This document shows positions 1 to 11,704 of a stretch of 64,000 nt of DNA, piece by piece; position 1 is the stretch's first letter; every line of letters starts with the position of its first letter. The notes under the pieces were generated by a model. It did not search any database and was not told the DNA's origin. It was given only the letters and a program-made list of their open reading frames with translations. The DNA is from Apiotrichum sp. Y4204. Lineage: Eukaryota; Basidiomycota; Tremellomycetes; Trichosporonales; Trichosporonaceae. Position numbers and translations under genes: made by a program. The stretch covers positions 726,924 to 790,923 of the forward strand of contig JAMYHL010000013.1 in NCBI GenBank assembly GCA_025531455.1. Reading direction: 5' to 3'.

Positions 1-797
1 ACGCCATGTTGAGGCCACAATGGCCTTACCGTCAAACTGCTGGAGGGTGCGCCTTAATGAGTTTTGTGCTGGCGTGCGGAGCTGCCACTGACGCATGGCC
101 GCACGAGAGATGAGCCAACGTCTCGCGGCGCTCTGCAGTGTTCACAGCCGTCAGTTTGCTTTGGATATATGCCTGCATGTGCAGGATGATGGCCGCCTCT
201 GTTGGGAGAACGCTGTCTGAGGTGGTGGCATGACTCTTGCGCGTGTGACCGCGCCACCGGCTTCCGGGCAGATCCTCGACCGGACTTGACCTCGGCTACG
301 CGCGCTATGCTGCGCTATGTGCGATATCGCCAACAAACCCATATTCTCCGAAAGAACAAGAGAGCAACTCCGGGCCGGGGTGGCGTTTCGAGGGATGCTT
401 TTGGATGCTCTGCGATGCTCTCTTGATGCTTTTCGAGGCTGTCGACTAGCTGCATGCGGATGCGTCATTTCACTTAATCGCGCTCCAAGAATAATGATAA
501 TAATAATAAAATGGTGGAGATCCCATTGTATGCATGCGGTCAATTCCTCAGATCACGTGACTTTGTGTGCCTCTGTCTATGGTGTGTGTGAGATTGAGCA
601 TGCACTGTGCGCTTGAGTGGCGTCTTTCTGCGCTCGGTCACGAACAGAGAGAACGGCGTGTGATTCCTCACGCCCCCCGGGGTCACTCTGTCGCCAGATC
701 GCTATCCGTCGTCGTCGTCGTCAATGCCATTACTCTCATCTCCACTCTCTCCCACATCCTCTCCATCTCTACCCCTCACCTCCGGCGCACAACACCA
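1..797. other. intergenic leader upstream of the PA-TM-RING gene
   Basis: I see no gene with a recognisable product here. A CACGTG core at 554-559 lies about 240 bases before the start codon at 798, and a run of ATA/ATAA triplets sits near 490-510. A short open stretch on the minus strand ends at 32, but it has no recognisable start or family (see rejected items). Confidence 0.5.
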
Positions 798-3010
798 ATG
801 CCGCCATCTCGCGGCCGTGGCCCCCGCGACTCTCTCGCCACCCGCCCCTCCGCACGCCCCGCACCATCCCGCTCGCGTGCCCGCGTCATCCCGTTCGCCG
901 CCGCCACCCTCATCCTTTTGCTTGCGCCCGCGCTCGCCGCACCCGTCATGGACCACAGCTACAACGGGGACGTGGGGCGGGAGGCGGCGATCCGCGCGGC
1001 GGTCGCGGCCGTCGTCGACCCCGTCGGCGCGTGGGCTGAACATCCCGTCGCGGGGCCAGCGTGGGGCACCCACTTCAACCTCCTCTTCGGGTTCGGCGGC
1101 GAGGGCAGCATGAGCGTCCTGGTGCGTAATGTGGGATTGGCGCAGGGGATGCGGTGATCCTCGTTATATCATCCGCACTGTATTGCTAACGGACTCCAGT
1201 ACGAGGATAAGGACCGTGGCGCTGTCAACGCCTCGCTTCCACACCGGCCCGCCGCGTTCCCAGCCTTCCTCGCCCCGAAGGCGGACCTCCCAGTTGAAGG
1301 TGTTCTCGTGCCGTTTGTATCACTCAAGCTTCCGAATACCTCGCAGATCGTGGACGGCGAGAGCGTAGAGCGGTACAGCTACAGCAAAAGTGAAGACCTG
1401 GACAGTCTCGATGAGCCGCCGGAGCGCGCGTGCGTGCCGCGCGCATGGCCGCCGATCCGTCCGTCGTACCCCTCCGAGCCGTACATCATTGCGCTCGTCG
1501 AACGCGGCGGGTGCGACTTTGCGACGAAGGTCCGCGCGGCGCAGGAACGCGGCGCGGCAGCCGTCGTCGTCGGCGACAAGCGGCTGCGCTCGGGCGAGAC
1601 GGATGAGGAGGGGCGTAAGCGGGACAGCCTCATAACGATGTACTCGCCAGAAGACACGAGTGGAATCATTATTCCCAGCGTGTTTGTCTCTCGCGCGAGT
1701 TATCTGCTGCTGCGCGACCTGCTCGCGAATAATACCGTTGGCGGCCTCCCGGGGCTGTTCGTCGACATCGGCCCGTCGGACGACGATGGGAGTGCGCTCG
1801 GGAGTCTTCTCCTCTTTGCGCTCCTCATGCCGACCATGTTCCTCCTTGTCACTGTCACTGCGCACCGTGTGCGCGTTGCCCGGTGAGTCCCACAGAGATT
1901 ACGGATATGGCAGGTTGAGGTTTATCTGCTAAACCTGCTCGTTCCGCCATCCCACAATCCATTCTGACCACAGACAACGCGAGGCTAACCGGGCGCCGCC
2001 GACCGTGGTCCTCTCCCTCCCGGAACGGGTGTGGACGCCGGACATTGTCTGGGAGAAGGACTCGGACGAGTCGGATAAGGGCGAGGATACATCGGGCGAC
2101 ACGCCGACAAAGCCATCACCCACTGATGATAATTCCGGAGAAGCAGAAGACGGAGGAGACGGAGGAGGCAAGCCCGATTCCACAGACGCAGTACCCAAGA
2201 AGGGCGATACCAGCGACATCAGCGCGACGATCGACGGCGCGGCGGCCGAGCCTGTTTTGGCCGACGACGAGGCGGAGACGACGAGCGACAACCGCCGGAC
2301 GCAGCCCAAGAAGAACCGCAAGCGCGGCAAGGAGCGGCGCAAGAGCAAGACGAAGCGCTACTACTCGAAGGACGAGTGTGCCATCTGCATGGACAACTTC
2401 CACCGTGGCGAGGTCGTGCGCATCCTTCCCTGCGGCCACGTCTTCCACAAGGACGAGTGCGACGAGTGGCTCCTCAAGTGGCGCAAACTTGTGAGTCTGG
2501 ATGTGCGGAATGAAGGAATGGCGGAATGGCGGTCGTGTCGGGAAACGCCCAGTGCTGTCGGGTCGGGGTAGGGCGTCAAAGGCCTTAGTCTCAAGCATTG
2601 AGCGGAGCGTCCTCCAGGCGCGACGAGGCGCACGCAGGCGCACGTCGTTACCATTACTAAGGCACTGCATTTGCACTTTGTTCGCCTATGTTTGCTTGTT
2701 TGCTAGTTGCTAACGACAGTGTCCGACATGCCGCGCCGATGTGACCATTTCGGCTGGCGATCTCTCCGCTTCGACGACTCTCACGCCGGTGGTGGGCCCC
2801 GACGCGGTGGCCGCTGAGGTGCCCGTGGTGCAGCACGGCTGGCGCGAGACGGTGCACGCCGGCCTGGCGCGCGTCGAGGCCGCGGTGTTGGCTATCAGCG
2901 GCTCTGTGCGCGCCGTGGTGCGCCGCCCAGCCCAAACCCCACCGGCCCAGGCTCAGGCGCATCTCGGGCGCCCTGACGAGCGCACGCCACTTATCGCCCC
3001 GGGACCTTGA
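798..3010 (+). CDS. PA-TM-RING E3 ubiquitin ligase
   Basis: Likely membrane-anchored RING ubiquitin ligase of the endomembrane system. Four exons: 798-1121, 1200-1882, 1974-2490, 2720-3010, giving 604 residues. A basic N-terminus is followed by a hydrophobic signal segment (about 32-48). A protease-associated domain follows, with the typical ERGGCDF core near 206-212. One membrane helix lies near 307-333, then an acidic, low-complexity stretch and a basic KKNRKR segment. The RING-H2 finger spans about 472-512: CAIC, CGHVFH, then CPTC. The last intron (2491-2719) splits the finger, so the final CPTC pair begins exon 4. The architecture matches the RNF13/GRAIL type known from animals and fungi. 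The substrate is unknown. The ATG at 798 is the first that supplies the signal segment in frame. Confidence 0.88.
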
Positions 3011-5459
3011 TCCTGTTTGGCGGCATTTCCTCCTATGTTACGGTCAATCGGCAATTCCAGCTCGCGGCATGAGAGGGCGAGGCTTAACTTTGTCTCCCAG
3101 CTCCCGTCCCAATGTCCGCTATACCATGCCATACCCACGATCTTCCACCCCTATCTTCCCCATCCTGCTCATCTCGGTCCGCCTGTTGTACGCGATGTCA
3201 CGCCATTCATTGTTGCTCGGAGGTTGGTGAGTGGTCTGACGGAGCACAAAATTGTATGAAAGGAACAGGAACAGCACCATACTGTGCGGGGACACTGACG
3301 CGCCACCATGTTAAGCGACCTTGGGTGGCAGTCGCCGAGATCAACTCGACCGCATTGACCGCTGACGTCTGACAGCCTACTCTATGATCTGCAGTATCGA
3401 TGACCTGAGACCTATGACCTAAAGCTCCTCATTTTTTGAACGCTACCTCTAAGTCCACTCCGACGATAGGCTGTGCCACCTACGTCGTCCATGATCTCGA
3501 CGTATCTAACGCGATATGTTGCGATATACGCGATCTTCTGTCATGTGTGCTCTGATGCGGACACAGATCCGATCGCGACACCCGGTACCGGCAGTTCCCA
3601 ACCGCATCGTGTGTGGTGGCTTGGTCTTGAGCCTGTGCGCGCTGACGCGACTGTCACTGACACTACGGTGACGCAACTTACACTGCACGCTCGCGACTGC
3701 CACCAACGTAGGGCAAGATGCCCCACTGCAGCGATGTCGCGATCCGATTCAAATACGACAATACTGATCTGGCGTTATTCCGATTCCCACAATTCCCACC
3801 TTTGTATATGTCCCCCTCTCCGCATTTCTCTCTCTCTCACCCGAAGCATTCCACAATTCCACAGCGTCATACGTCTCCGCCAAGCTTGTGTTTGCCCTCA
3901 AAGCACTCTGGTTCAGTGTACAGCTGTCTCACTCTGGTGTAGCTTCGCACTGTCTTGAAGCTCATGCTTCGGATGCGCCATATGCCGGCCGGGGAGGGTA
4001 GCGCCCCGTAAAACGGAGCCGGGCATGCATCAAAGGCAGAGGCGGCGGCTGCCGCTTCCCCGCCTACGGTGAGGACCAGAGGCCAGAGGATTCGGACAGG
4101 TCCTCTTGGTGGCGGAATGGAAGCGATCGAAGCGAGGGACCTGGAAGACGCCAGAAGCCCGATCGCGACGATCATGAGTGATGTGCTGCGCTGATTCTCT
4201 CGGGGCTCAGGGCTCGGATGGGGATGGCACGGATCAGTGGCGGTTCGGGGGATGATCTGCGGGACTGACTTCGGATCTGATAATCTGCGGATCTGCTGGT
4301 CTGCTGGTCTGTTGATCTACATGATCTTCCCGATCGGCGACCGGAGACGGACGGGACACGTCGCTGGATGGCTGGTACTGCTGAGCCATGCCGGGTATGC
4401 TGGGCTCGAAACGAAGGCCATGAGCCCGGAGCAATGGAGCAATGGAGCATGCATGACGGATCGCGATCCTGAGTTCGCGAAGAGTGGCTCCCTTCCCATG
4501 ACCATGGCAGATCTCAGACCAGTGTGGCATCTCGTCCACAAAGTGGGGTGAAGGATATGCCGACATTGTAAGCGAGTGAACGTGTGCGCGGGTGCGTGCG
4601 CGAGCTACGAGTCGCGAGTTGAGGAGCTTGAGGAGGTACTGTCATTGCATTGTGTCCCTATGGCTAATGACTAACGGCTGTCGCGGCCTCGTCTGTGCGA
4701 TCGAAACTGGAGGCTGTCCGCCACCTCGTCCCAAGCGCGTCACGCTTACACTTACGCTCGCTGACATGCGAACCTGTGATCCTGTGACTCTGCGATCTTA
4801 CTTTATGAAAATTTGAGGTTCTCAGAATTCTGGGCTGCTGTGATCTTGGGAGCTGTCCTCGTGTCTTGCGCAACTGGAGTGCCGAAAAGTGGGTCTAGAC
4901 AGGGAGGGATGCCCGGGATGCCCAGGATCTGTGGATCAGCGCTTGATCCATTGGTCTTGTTTGGGATGCCGGACCCATGAAAAAATGCAGCAACTCGGTG
5001 GAGTGGGGACCTCGAGTCTCGAGTGGGCCATGGAGACGAAACGACGGAGACATTTACATCAAGTCCAAGGAGAAAAATACGAGTAGAGGCTGGGAAACGA
5101 CGGAAGTGACGGCAGATGAGTGTTTCATGAGTTTGCATGGCCCAAGAGAGCGAGAATGCGAGCAGTGGCATCTCTGTTCGAATACCTGGATGTGGTGAGC
5201 TCCTGGCAGCGATCACACTTCGAAGACTCTAGCTCTCGCTGGGATCGCCGCAGATCGCAACGATCACAGGATGACAGAGAGAACAGCGCCGACAGCGACA
5301 AATGGCTAACAGTCGTGGCCCGTGCCGCGCCACTCCATATTCTGGACGCACTGCTCGCCGGCTCTGCATGCTCGGCGCTGCAGCTCTTCATGGACTTCCA
5401 GATGCAGATGCACTGCTCTCCCAATGCTCAGCTGCAGAGCAAGCCGAGACATGACAAGC

Positions 5460-5668
5460 TGCTCATGCTGCTCATGCTGCTCATGCTGAGCATGCTCTGC
5501 ATGTTCTGCACTTTGTCACTCTTTTTACACTGCTCGTCTCTGCGAGTCGGCTGAGGGCGCACTTGGAGTGTGAACGTCCAGCACCCCGCCAGCACGCACA
5601 CACACCACCACCACCACCAACCACCACAGCAGTGTGCAGTGTGCAGTATGCAGTATGCAGTGCGAGTG
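5460..5668. repeat. short tandem repeats (TGCTCATGC and GTGCAGTATGCA units)
   Basis: CTGCTCATG-like 9-base units are repeated about three times at 5460-5490 and decay into related CATGCTCTGCATG units. A second block at 5631-5668 repeats GTGCAGTATGCAGT variants. A CACA/CCACCA block lies between them (5595-5625). These are imperfect microsatellites with no coding evidence. Confidence 0.6.
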
Positions 5669-6449
5669 CAGGACATGCCCACACCATCCAGAGTGCACAC
5701 ACGCTCTTGTCATCATCATCACTACCACCATCATCATCCCCACACCGCCATCGTCAGCAATATCGTCTTCATCTCCCCCCCTCCTCCCTTCGCCTAACCT
5801 CTTCTTGCGCTCGTAGTTACATCATTCCCCGGCATCTGCACTCAAACTCGAATCGCGAGAGCATCACGGCTCGCCGGCCGGCTCGCCTCATCCGTCGCCT
5901 TCCCGTCATCGGTGCCCTCCTTGCTCCTTTATTGACAGCACTTTGCCTCTCCTTTCCCCGGCCTTCGTCCCATCCGGTGGCTATCATCCTCGACGCCCCA
6001 CCCTCATTCCACTCCTCCCCCCTCGCTTACGTCCCTCCCACACCCGCAACACAGCTCGAAACTGGAATGTGACCCCAAGCGCGGGGCGTAGCACACACAT
6101 ACACACATACCGGTGGCATTACCATTACCATTACCGTTACCAGTGACTTGGTGACCCTTCTGCTGTAGTTTCTGGTCCCAGTGACGACTCGTGTCCCCCC
6201 GCAGCGTCCCTTCGCTTCCAGGGAAGAGTGCGAGCAGCCCCCGCCCCGTTCGCGCAGCATCATTCTGCAAGGCGGCGAATGCCACTTACACAACGAGATC
6301 GACACAGTGATACACATCACCAAGCGAGATTTTGAGTGCTATTCCTTGCATTTCAGTACTGCGTTCTGCGCGCACAGCAGCTGCCATTCGCACGACTTCA
6401 GGCTCACAGACAGACGACATCCATTCCATTCCAATCCGAGCACGGAGGA

Positions 6450-6458
6450 CATATAAAC
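6450..6458 (+). promoter_or_regulatory. TATA-like element upstream of the C2H2 gene
   Basis: ATATAAACC at 6451-6459 lies about 390 bases before the start codon of the C2H2 gene, at a GC-rich to CT-rich transition. The position would fit a promoter with a leader of 300-350 bases. This is a weak call based on the motif alone. Confidence 0.25.
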
Positions 6459-6842
6459 CGCCCCAGCAGAGCTGGCCGCCCACTCAACTTCCTACCCGAT
6501 CGATCGTATCAGCACTGCGCCTCGCGAAGAAACTCAAGAACAACCACAGCTTTGCCTACTCTTCCTCAGCGACTCCACGGGAACTGGTACGTCTCGATAC
6601 CCCATACCCGGTGCCCATCAGTGCCCGGTGCTCAAGTGTTACATCGTCGCTCACCGCCCCATTCTCATAAGAACAGCCCCAGCGCCGCTGTTAGCCCCCC
6701 AGGCCGCCCCCGCCCCTCTCTATCTCATCACAGCACTCGCTATCGTGGACGGGTCGATCACCATCAGCCAATTTTCTCTGTGTTTCCGTCATTTTTGTCA
6801 CATTTTTTTTTTTTATCTGTCCCTGTGCTCCCTTATCTCGCC

Positions 6843-9414
6843 ATGTACGGCCACACATATCATCTCGGCGACCACAGCCACTCATCGTCCGGCGACGACC
6901 ACAACAGCAGTGGCGGAGGAGGAAGTGCCGCCAGCGCTGCCGCCACACCGCCCACCAGCACCTCGATTCGCCCGGCCTCGCCGAGCCTGCCGGACGGGCC
7001 CGACGGTCCTAGTCCTGCCCAGAAACTCAAATCGTTATCAATCAGCCGATCAGCCGCAGGTACCACTCTGTCAGGAGGAGGCGGCGCCGCCTCGTCCCTG
7101 TCCCTCGGCATGACCCCCGTCAACACCAGGTCGTCGTCTCCGACGGCCCCTGGAATAACGGGCTTCCAGTTTGGGCCAGACGGTACATCTAGCTCAAGCG
7201 ACAACAACCCGCCCACGCGCACGAGCAGCCGCGACTCGAACCGCAAGGTCAGCCCCAAGACGCCTCCTCAGTACTACCACCCGTATTTCATCTCGGGGAC
7301 TGCGCACTCGCGCTCCCTCCTGCCACAGATGCCACTCGCCTCGAGGACGCGCTCGCCACTCGCGATGGGCGGCTTCGGCGCAACCAACCACTCACCGTCA
7401 TCGTCCCCTGTCCCTTTTGCTGCTGCGGGATTCCAGCAAACCTCGTCGCTCCAGCATTCCGCGGCGCCCGACTCGGCGTTGTCGTCCACCCCCGGATCAC
7501 ACCTCCGCCCCGGCAGTCTTTCCCGTCCGCTGCCGCCACCCACCGTGGGTCGTCCATATGGGTCGCAGGGCTCGGTCCCAGCCCCGCTCTGGCCACTGAG
7601 CCCCTTCACCATGCATGCTGATGGGAGTCAGGCCCCAAGCCCCGTCTTGGCGGGGACAACGGTAGCAAGCCCAGTGAACCATTATTCAGAGCTCCCGGGA
7701 GCCTCGGCGTCAGGACCTGCTGGGTCGTCGGGACCATCACCCCCAACTCCCACAACGAAGTCATCGCTCGCAGACCACACCCCTGACGGAATTTACGATC
7801 CGTACCCATTTGGCGTTAAGACCGAGTGGCGCGACGGGTCATCGGGTGCCTCGAGCAGCACTGTGCGTTGGAAGGACCGCAGCGACGGCACGGTCAGTGG
7901 TGGCGTGAACAATCCCGGGAACCCAATCTCCAGTAACCTTGGAGCCGGAGGAACCGGTCCTTCTGCCAGTGGCACCAGCTCATCGCCCTCCGGTGCCATG
8001 CTGTCTCCGCTTAACGGCTTCAACCCCATGACTCAAGTTGATGGCTCAGCTGGCCCCCAGTTCCAATCAACCGACAGCAATGAAGCGAGTCCTCAGGGTG
8101 GAACCGGGCCGGTCTTTGGCACCTCCAATGGCCACGAGCGCGTATTCAGCTTTTCCTACGAGTACGATTACGAGAGGCAAGGCGAGTCGTCGAGCGACGG
8201 ACGCGCGTTCCGTCCTGGCGCTGCCACCGCCGGCTACCAGGCCAGTCACACGCTCTATTCCCAGTTTGGCGGCCATCATCCCCAATCACAATCTCAATCG
8301 CAGGCCCAGCAGCATCATGAGAACCACTTCCCTCAGCCAAACCAATTTCCGCCTCCGGCTGCTAAGGCTCACCCAACTCACGCGATTGTGGCGCAGCCCC
8401 CCGAGGTGGACGGTTACGTGCCTGCTCGTCTCCGCCTCGTGCCCCCACAACTGACCACGGGCCTGGGCACAAAACACACGCACTACAGCGCAGCACCCTC
8501 CTATTCCCCGCCTCAAGAGTACGCGTCGCACCCGCACTACCCTCCCACGCACCCTCCGTACCCCTCGTGGCCCAGTGTCCCGCCTCCCGGAAACACATTT
8601 TTTGTTCCTCCCGATATGGACGGCGGCGGCGTCGGCGTCGGCAGCATGGTGAGCCTTGGCGTCCGTCAAGACGAGTACCGCCCCTGGGGTGCTCCCACTC
8701 CGCCCCCACTTGCCGGTACGCAACCCGACGGCGTGGCATCAAAGCAGCCGCGTCGTATGGGATCCGCCCCCTCGCTCGTAAATGTGGGTTCACTCCTTCC
8801 GGTACAGCTGACGCAGACCGGTGCCAAGAACAAGCCCAAGCCCCCCAGGCGATTCCCATGCCCGGACTGCCCCGAGGCCTTTACTCGACGGAACGACCTA
8901 GTGGTAAGTGAGATTCACATAACAGCAGCTCACAGCAGCGCCACCGGCGGAAGCACAGTGCGTATATACGTTGATGTTAAAGCGTCATCGTCATCACCCC
9001 CGATCTGCTAATCCCAGCCGGCGAGAAGCCGTTCGTGTGCGAAGTGTGCAGTCATGCGTTTGTGAGTTATTCGGGTGATTTGGGATCGGAACTTGGCTTG
9101 AGTTGGGAACTGGAGAGGAGTGGGAGTGAGAGAGTGGGTGGAGATGAAGAGAGTAAGAGCGTGACTGGGATGAGCTCGATATTGAGTCGCATGGTCCCAC
9201 CCGTCTCACCAGGCTGAGTGTGTTGTTCCCATGACGAGTTAAAACTCCGAGTCCGTTTGGAGCCCATTACCTCCCAAAACCCGTCCCCGCTTGTTACGGA
9301 CACTCACTTCAGGCCCGCAAGGACAAGCTCTTGATGCACATGCAGAGAGCCGAGCAGTGCAGTGGCCGCCAGGCAGCCCGCGCCCCCCATAGGCGGAACA
9401 CGCCTGCCAACTAG
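6843..9414 (+). CDS. C2H2 zinc-finger transcription regulator with a 19-nt microexon
   Basis: Four exons: 6843-8903, 8939-8957, 9018-9061, 9313-9414, giving 741 residues. About 670 residues of Ser/Pro/Gly/Gln/His-rich disordered sequence precede two C-terminal fingers. Finger 1 is C673-x2-C676-x12-H689-x3-H693. It closes only if the 19-nt exon 2 (RHRRKH plus one base) is included, and is followed by the TGEKPF linker. Finger 2 has C701-x2-C704-x12-H717, then C724 six residues later, so it is an atypical or degenerate C2HC finger. The layout (long activator-like N-terminus, fingers at the end) is that of fungal sequence-specific regulators. I cannot assign an orthologue. The ATG at 6843 was chosen because upstream in-frame sequence looks like leader. 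Confidence 0.82.
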
Positions 9415-10009
9415 GCTATGCATCATTAAGCCATAAAGCGACCACGATCACTACGACGCAAAATGTACACCTTTCTGGCCCTCTTCACGGCCTGTTTTCA
9501 TCTCGTCTTCATCATCTTCACGAATGCCCCCCACCTGCAAATAATCTGGTACCCTACCCATTTCTGCTCCCAATCGCTCGCCATCTCTGCTTGTCGCGAG
9601 CAACACGCCTCTAGTCCGTAGTTTAGCCCCACCCCATCTATGCAATATTTCGTTCATGCGGATAAGAGGAGCGTATAACCTCGATGAGCGCTCTTGTATT
9701 TCTTTTCAGTTCACCGAAGCTGGGGGTGGTCAGCAAATATCGGATTACTTTGCGCCACACGACGACATGCAGATTGTGAGAGTCAATCACTGACCTTTGG
9801 GGGACCAGACTTGCGTCATGATGATGGCCATGAGACCATGAACGCATTCTCACTCGCAGAGTCACAATGGCATGCATGCAACAGTATGTGTATCAACGAG
9901 GGCACAAACAAACAGTCAAGAAAGGAATGACAAGATAGATGAGGTAAAAAGGGGTGGGAAAAGATGCAAGGAAACGAGAAGCAACGAAGCACGCCGCACA
10001 GACCACAGC
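9415..10009. other. convergent 3' intergenic region
   Basis: Lies between the stop codons of the C2H2 gene (+) and the GTPBP-N-like gene (-). I see no coding signal; it presumably carries both 3' UTRs. Confidence 0.6.
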
Positions 10010-11704
10010 TCACTCTTCTTCATCCCCGAAACCCCAGCCATCATCCTCCCCAGCAAACGTCCAGCGCTCGACCTCGTCGTACCCCCACTCGCCGTTCTGG
10101 GGTTTACGCACAACGAGCGCCTCGACGCAGATAATGTCCTCGTCGCCGGCATTCAGGAAGTGGTCCTCAGGGCTCGCCGTGGCCGTGGGCGCGTCGTCCA
10201 CTGTAGTAACGTCCGCAAACGAGAGTGATAACGAGTCTAACGGGAGCGCGAGGCCGTCTATGAACGCGTCGTCAGGAGTGGCCGTCTCGCGCCGCTGTTC
10301 CTCTGCGAGGCTGCTATGTGTGCGCGCGAGGCGCAGGCTGCTCGGCCTTGCTGGCTGGTGGGGAAGACGGGAGCCAGCCGGGAAGACTGACGTGCTCGGC
10401 GCATGCCCGATAGCCTCGGCGACGAGCGACGATGACGGACTGGGGCTCGTGTACGGCATCGGCGAGGTGCCATCGCCACGGAGGAGGTCAAGGCGGCGCT
10501 GTTCCCTTCGTGCGGCGGCCTTGCGGTTTTTGAGCTCCGCACGAGATATCGGCTGCTCCTCCATGTCGAGGTGGAAAGGCGGAGGCTCGTCGTCGGACGC
10601 AGAGAACGTGGCAGACGAGCCGCTGCAGACGCTGTCACCATCACTCTTCTCGCGAGCCGCGCGGCGCTCGCTCCGCGTCTTGACCTCAGGGACGGCCGCG
10701 CCCAGGCAGCGTGTGCCCCGTCGCGGAAGGCCGTTCCGGTCCAAGTCCGGGCGGCGGGCGAGCCAGGGGCTTTGCGACGAGGCTGACGAGCTGAGACCAG
10801 GCGAATCAGGAGTGGCAAGCGAAGGCGAGAGCACAATCTCCTTGAGCACAATAACCGTCGCGCCAACATCGGAAGCCATGCGCTCAAGCGTCTGCAAACT
10901 GGCGTCCATCTCAGCACGCGTGAGGCCAATGACGGTGCCATCGTCGCCGAGGCCCAGTTCGTAAATCGCCTCGTTCTTCCCCTGCTTGAGCCGCCACAGC
11001 ATCTGCGTCACAAGCTTCCCGAAGCGCTCGGGGCTGGGTTCGATGAGCTTGAGCTTGTACTCGATATGACCATCCTTGTCGCGTTCCGCGGCCAGCTTGG
11101 GCGTCGATGGCACGATGTGCGGGCTGCCCCCTGGGGCGGGCGTAACAAGAGCGTGCCGCGTGACATCAGAGTCGGGGGCGGCGAGCAGGCGGTCCCAGTC
11201 ACGAAGCGCCTGCGACTCCGCGTCGCTGTCGGGCGTGTGCGGCGTAAAGGGAGGGGTGGAGCCAAGGGACCCAGGTAACGAACCGCGACGCGAGCGCGGC
11301 GGCTGTGTCGTCGTCGAAAGCGAGTGGGCAATATCGTGCCACGGTGAGGGGCGCCGGCCGGTCAGTGCAGGGTCATTCTCGACGCTTCCGGTACTGTCGA
11401 CGCTGGTACCGTTGGCGCTTCCATTGGCGCCACCATAGTTCGCGCAGTCCACATTCGGAACCTTCGTCGCCTTCGGACAGCCAATTTTGGCAGTGCGAAA
11501 CGCCCCACCAAAGCTCGTGGCAACGGGCTGCGGCGCCGCTAATGGAGGCGACCGCTGGGCTATCTTGGCGGGCATACCGCCTTGTTTCTCAGGGCGCGAG
11601 ATGGGGTGCTCAGTGGGCGTGCCGTATGTGTATGGCGCGTAAGGGTATGCGGCGCTTGTATATCTGTATGCGCAACGCTGTATTGGCCGGGGTTCGCAGG
11701 TCAT
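10010..11704 (-). CDS. protein with a GTPBP1/GTPBP2-type N-terminal domain but no GTPase domain
   Basis: One open exon from ATG 11704 to stop 10010, 564 residues. Residues about 207-287 (KLKLIEPSPERF, LVTQM, QGKNEAIYELG, DDGTVIGL, ASLQTLERMA, VIVLKE) resemble the domain before the G domain in animal GTPBP1 and GTPBP2. No P-loop GxxxxGKS/T, DxxG or NKxD follows. The rest is Ser/Pro-rich and disordered, with a basic segment (LKNRKAAARREQRR) and an acidic, Trp-rich C-terminus (WGYDEVERW, DDGWGFGDEEE). Because it keeps only the accessory domain, it may act as a regulator or adaptor. That role is inference. A 5' exon upstream of 11704 cannot be excluded; the longer open frame to 11785 lacks an ATG. 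Confidence 0.7.
   Translation of the reverse strand: MTCEPRPIQRCAYRYTSAAYPYAPYTYGTPTEHPISRPEKQGGMPAKIAQRSPPLAAPQPVATSFGGAFRTAKIGCPKATKVPNVDCANYGGANGSANGTSVDSTGSVENDPALTGRRPSPWHDIAHSLSTTTQPPRSRRGSLPGSLGSTPPFTPHTPDSDAESQALRDWDRLLAAPDSDVTRHALVTPAPGGSPHIVPSTPKLAAERDKDGHIEYKLKLIEPSPERFGKLVTQMLWRLKQGKNEAIYELGLGDDGTVIGLTRAEMDASLQTLERMASDVGATVIVLKEIVLSPSLATPDSPGLSSSASSQSPWLARRPDLDRNGLPRRGTRCLGAAVPEVKTRSERRAAREKSDGDSVCSGSSATFSASDDEPPPFHLDMEEQPISRAELKNRKAAARREQRRLDLLRGDGTSPMPYTSPSPSSSLVAEAIGHAPSTSVFPAGSRLPHQPARPSSLRLARTHSSLAEEQRRETATPDDAFIDGLALPLDSLSLSFADVTTVDDAPTATASPEDHFLNAGDEDIICVEALVVRKPQNGEWGYDEVERWTFAGEDDGWGFGDEEE

Larger units (their letters stand above)
3011..6842. other. 3.8 kb intergenic region / long leader of the C2H2 gene
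   Basis: No open frame here looks like a gene. The region holds simple repeats: TGCTCATGC units at 5460-5500, GTGCAGTATGCA units at 5631-5668, CCATTA units at 6114-6140, and CT-rich stretches. A poly-T tract (about 6804-6814) lies just before the start at 6843. The length suggests a large promoter, a long transcribed leader or unannotated non-coding RNA. None of these can be proven from sequence alone. Confidence 0.5.

Noticed and set aside
32..250. Minus-strand open stretch ending at a stop at 32-34 with helix-like content (AAIILHMQAYIQSKLTAV)
   Set aside because: No convincing start or upstream exon exists within the window and no family was recognised; all three minus frames are open here, which indicates composition rather than coding.
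6336..6842. N-terminal extension of the C2H2 protein to an ATG at 6336
   Set aside because: The in-frame sequence upstream of 6843 is CT-rich leader with a poly-T tract and a TATA-like motif; it does not look like coding sequence.
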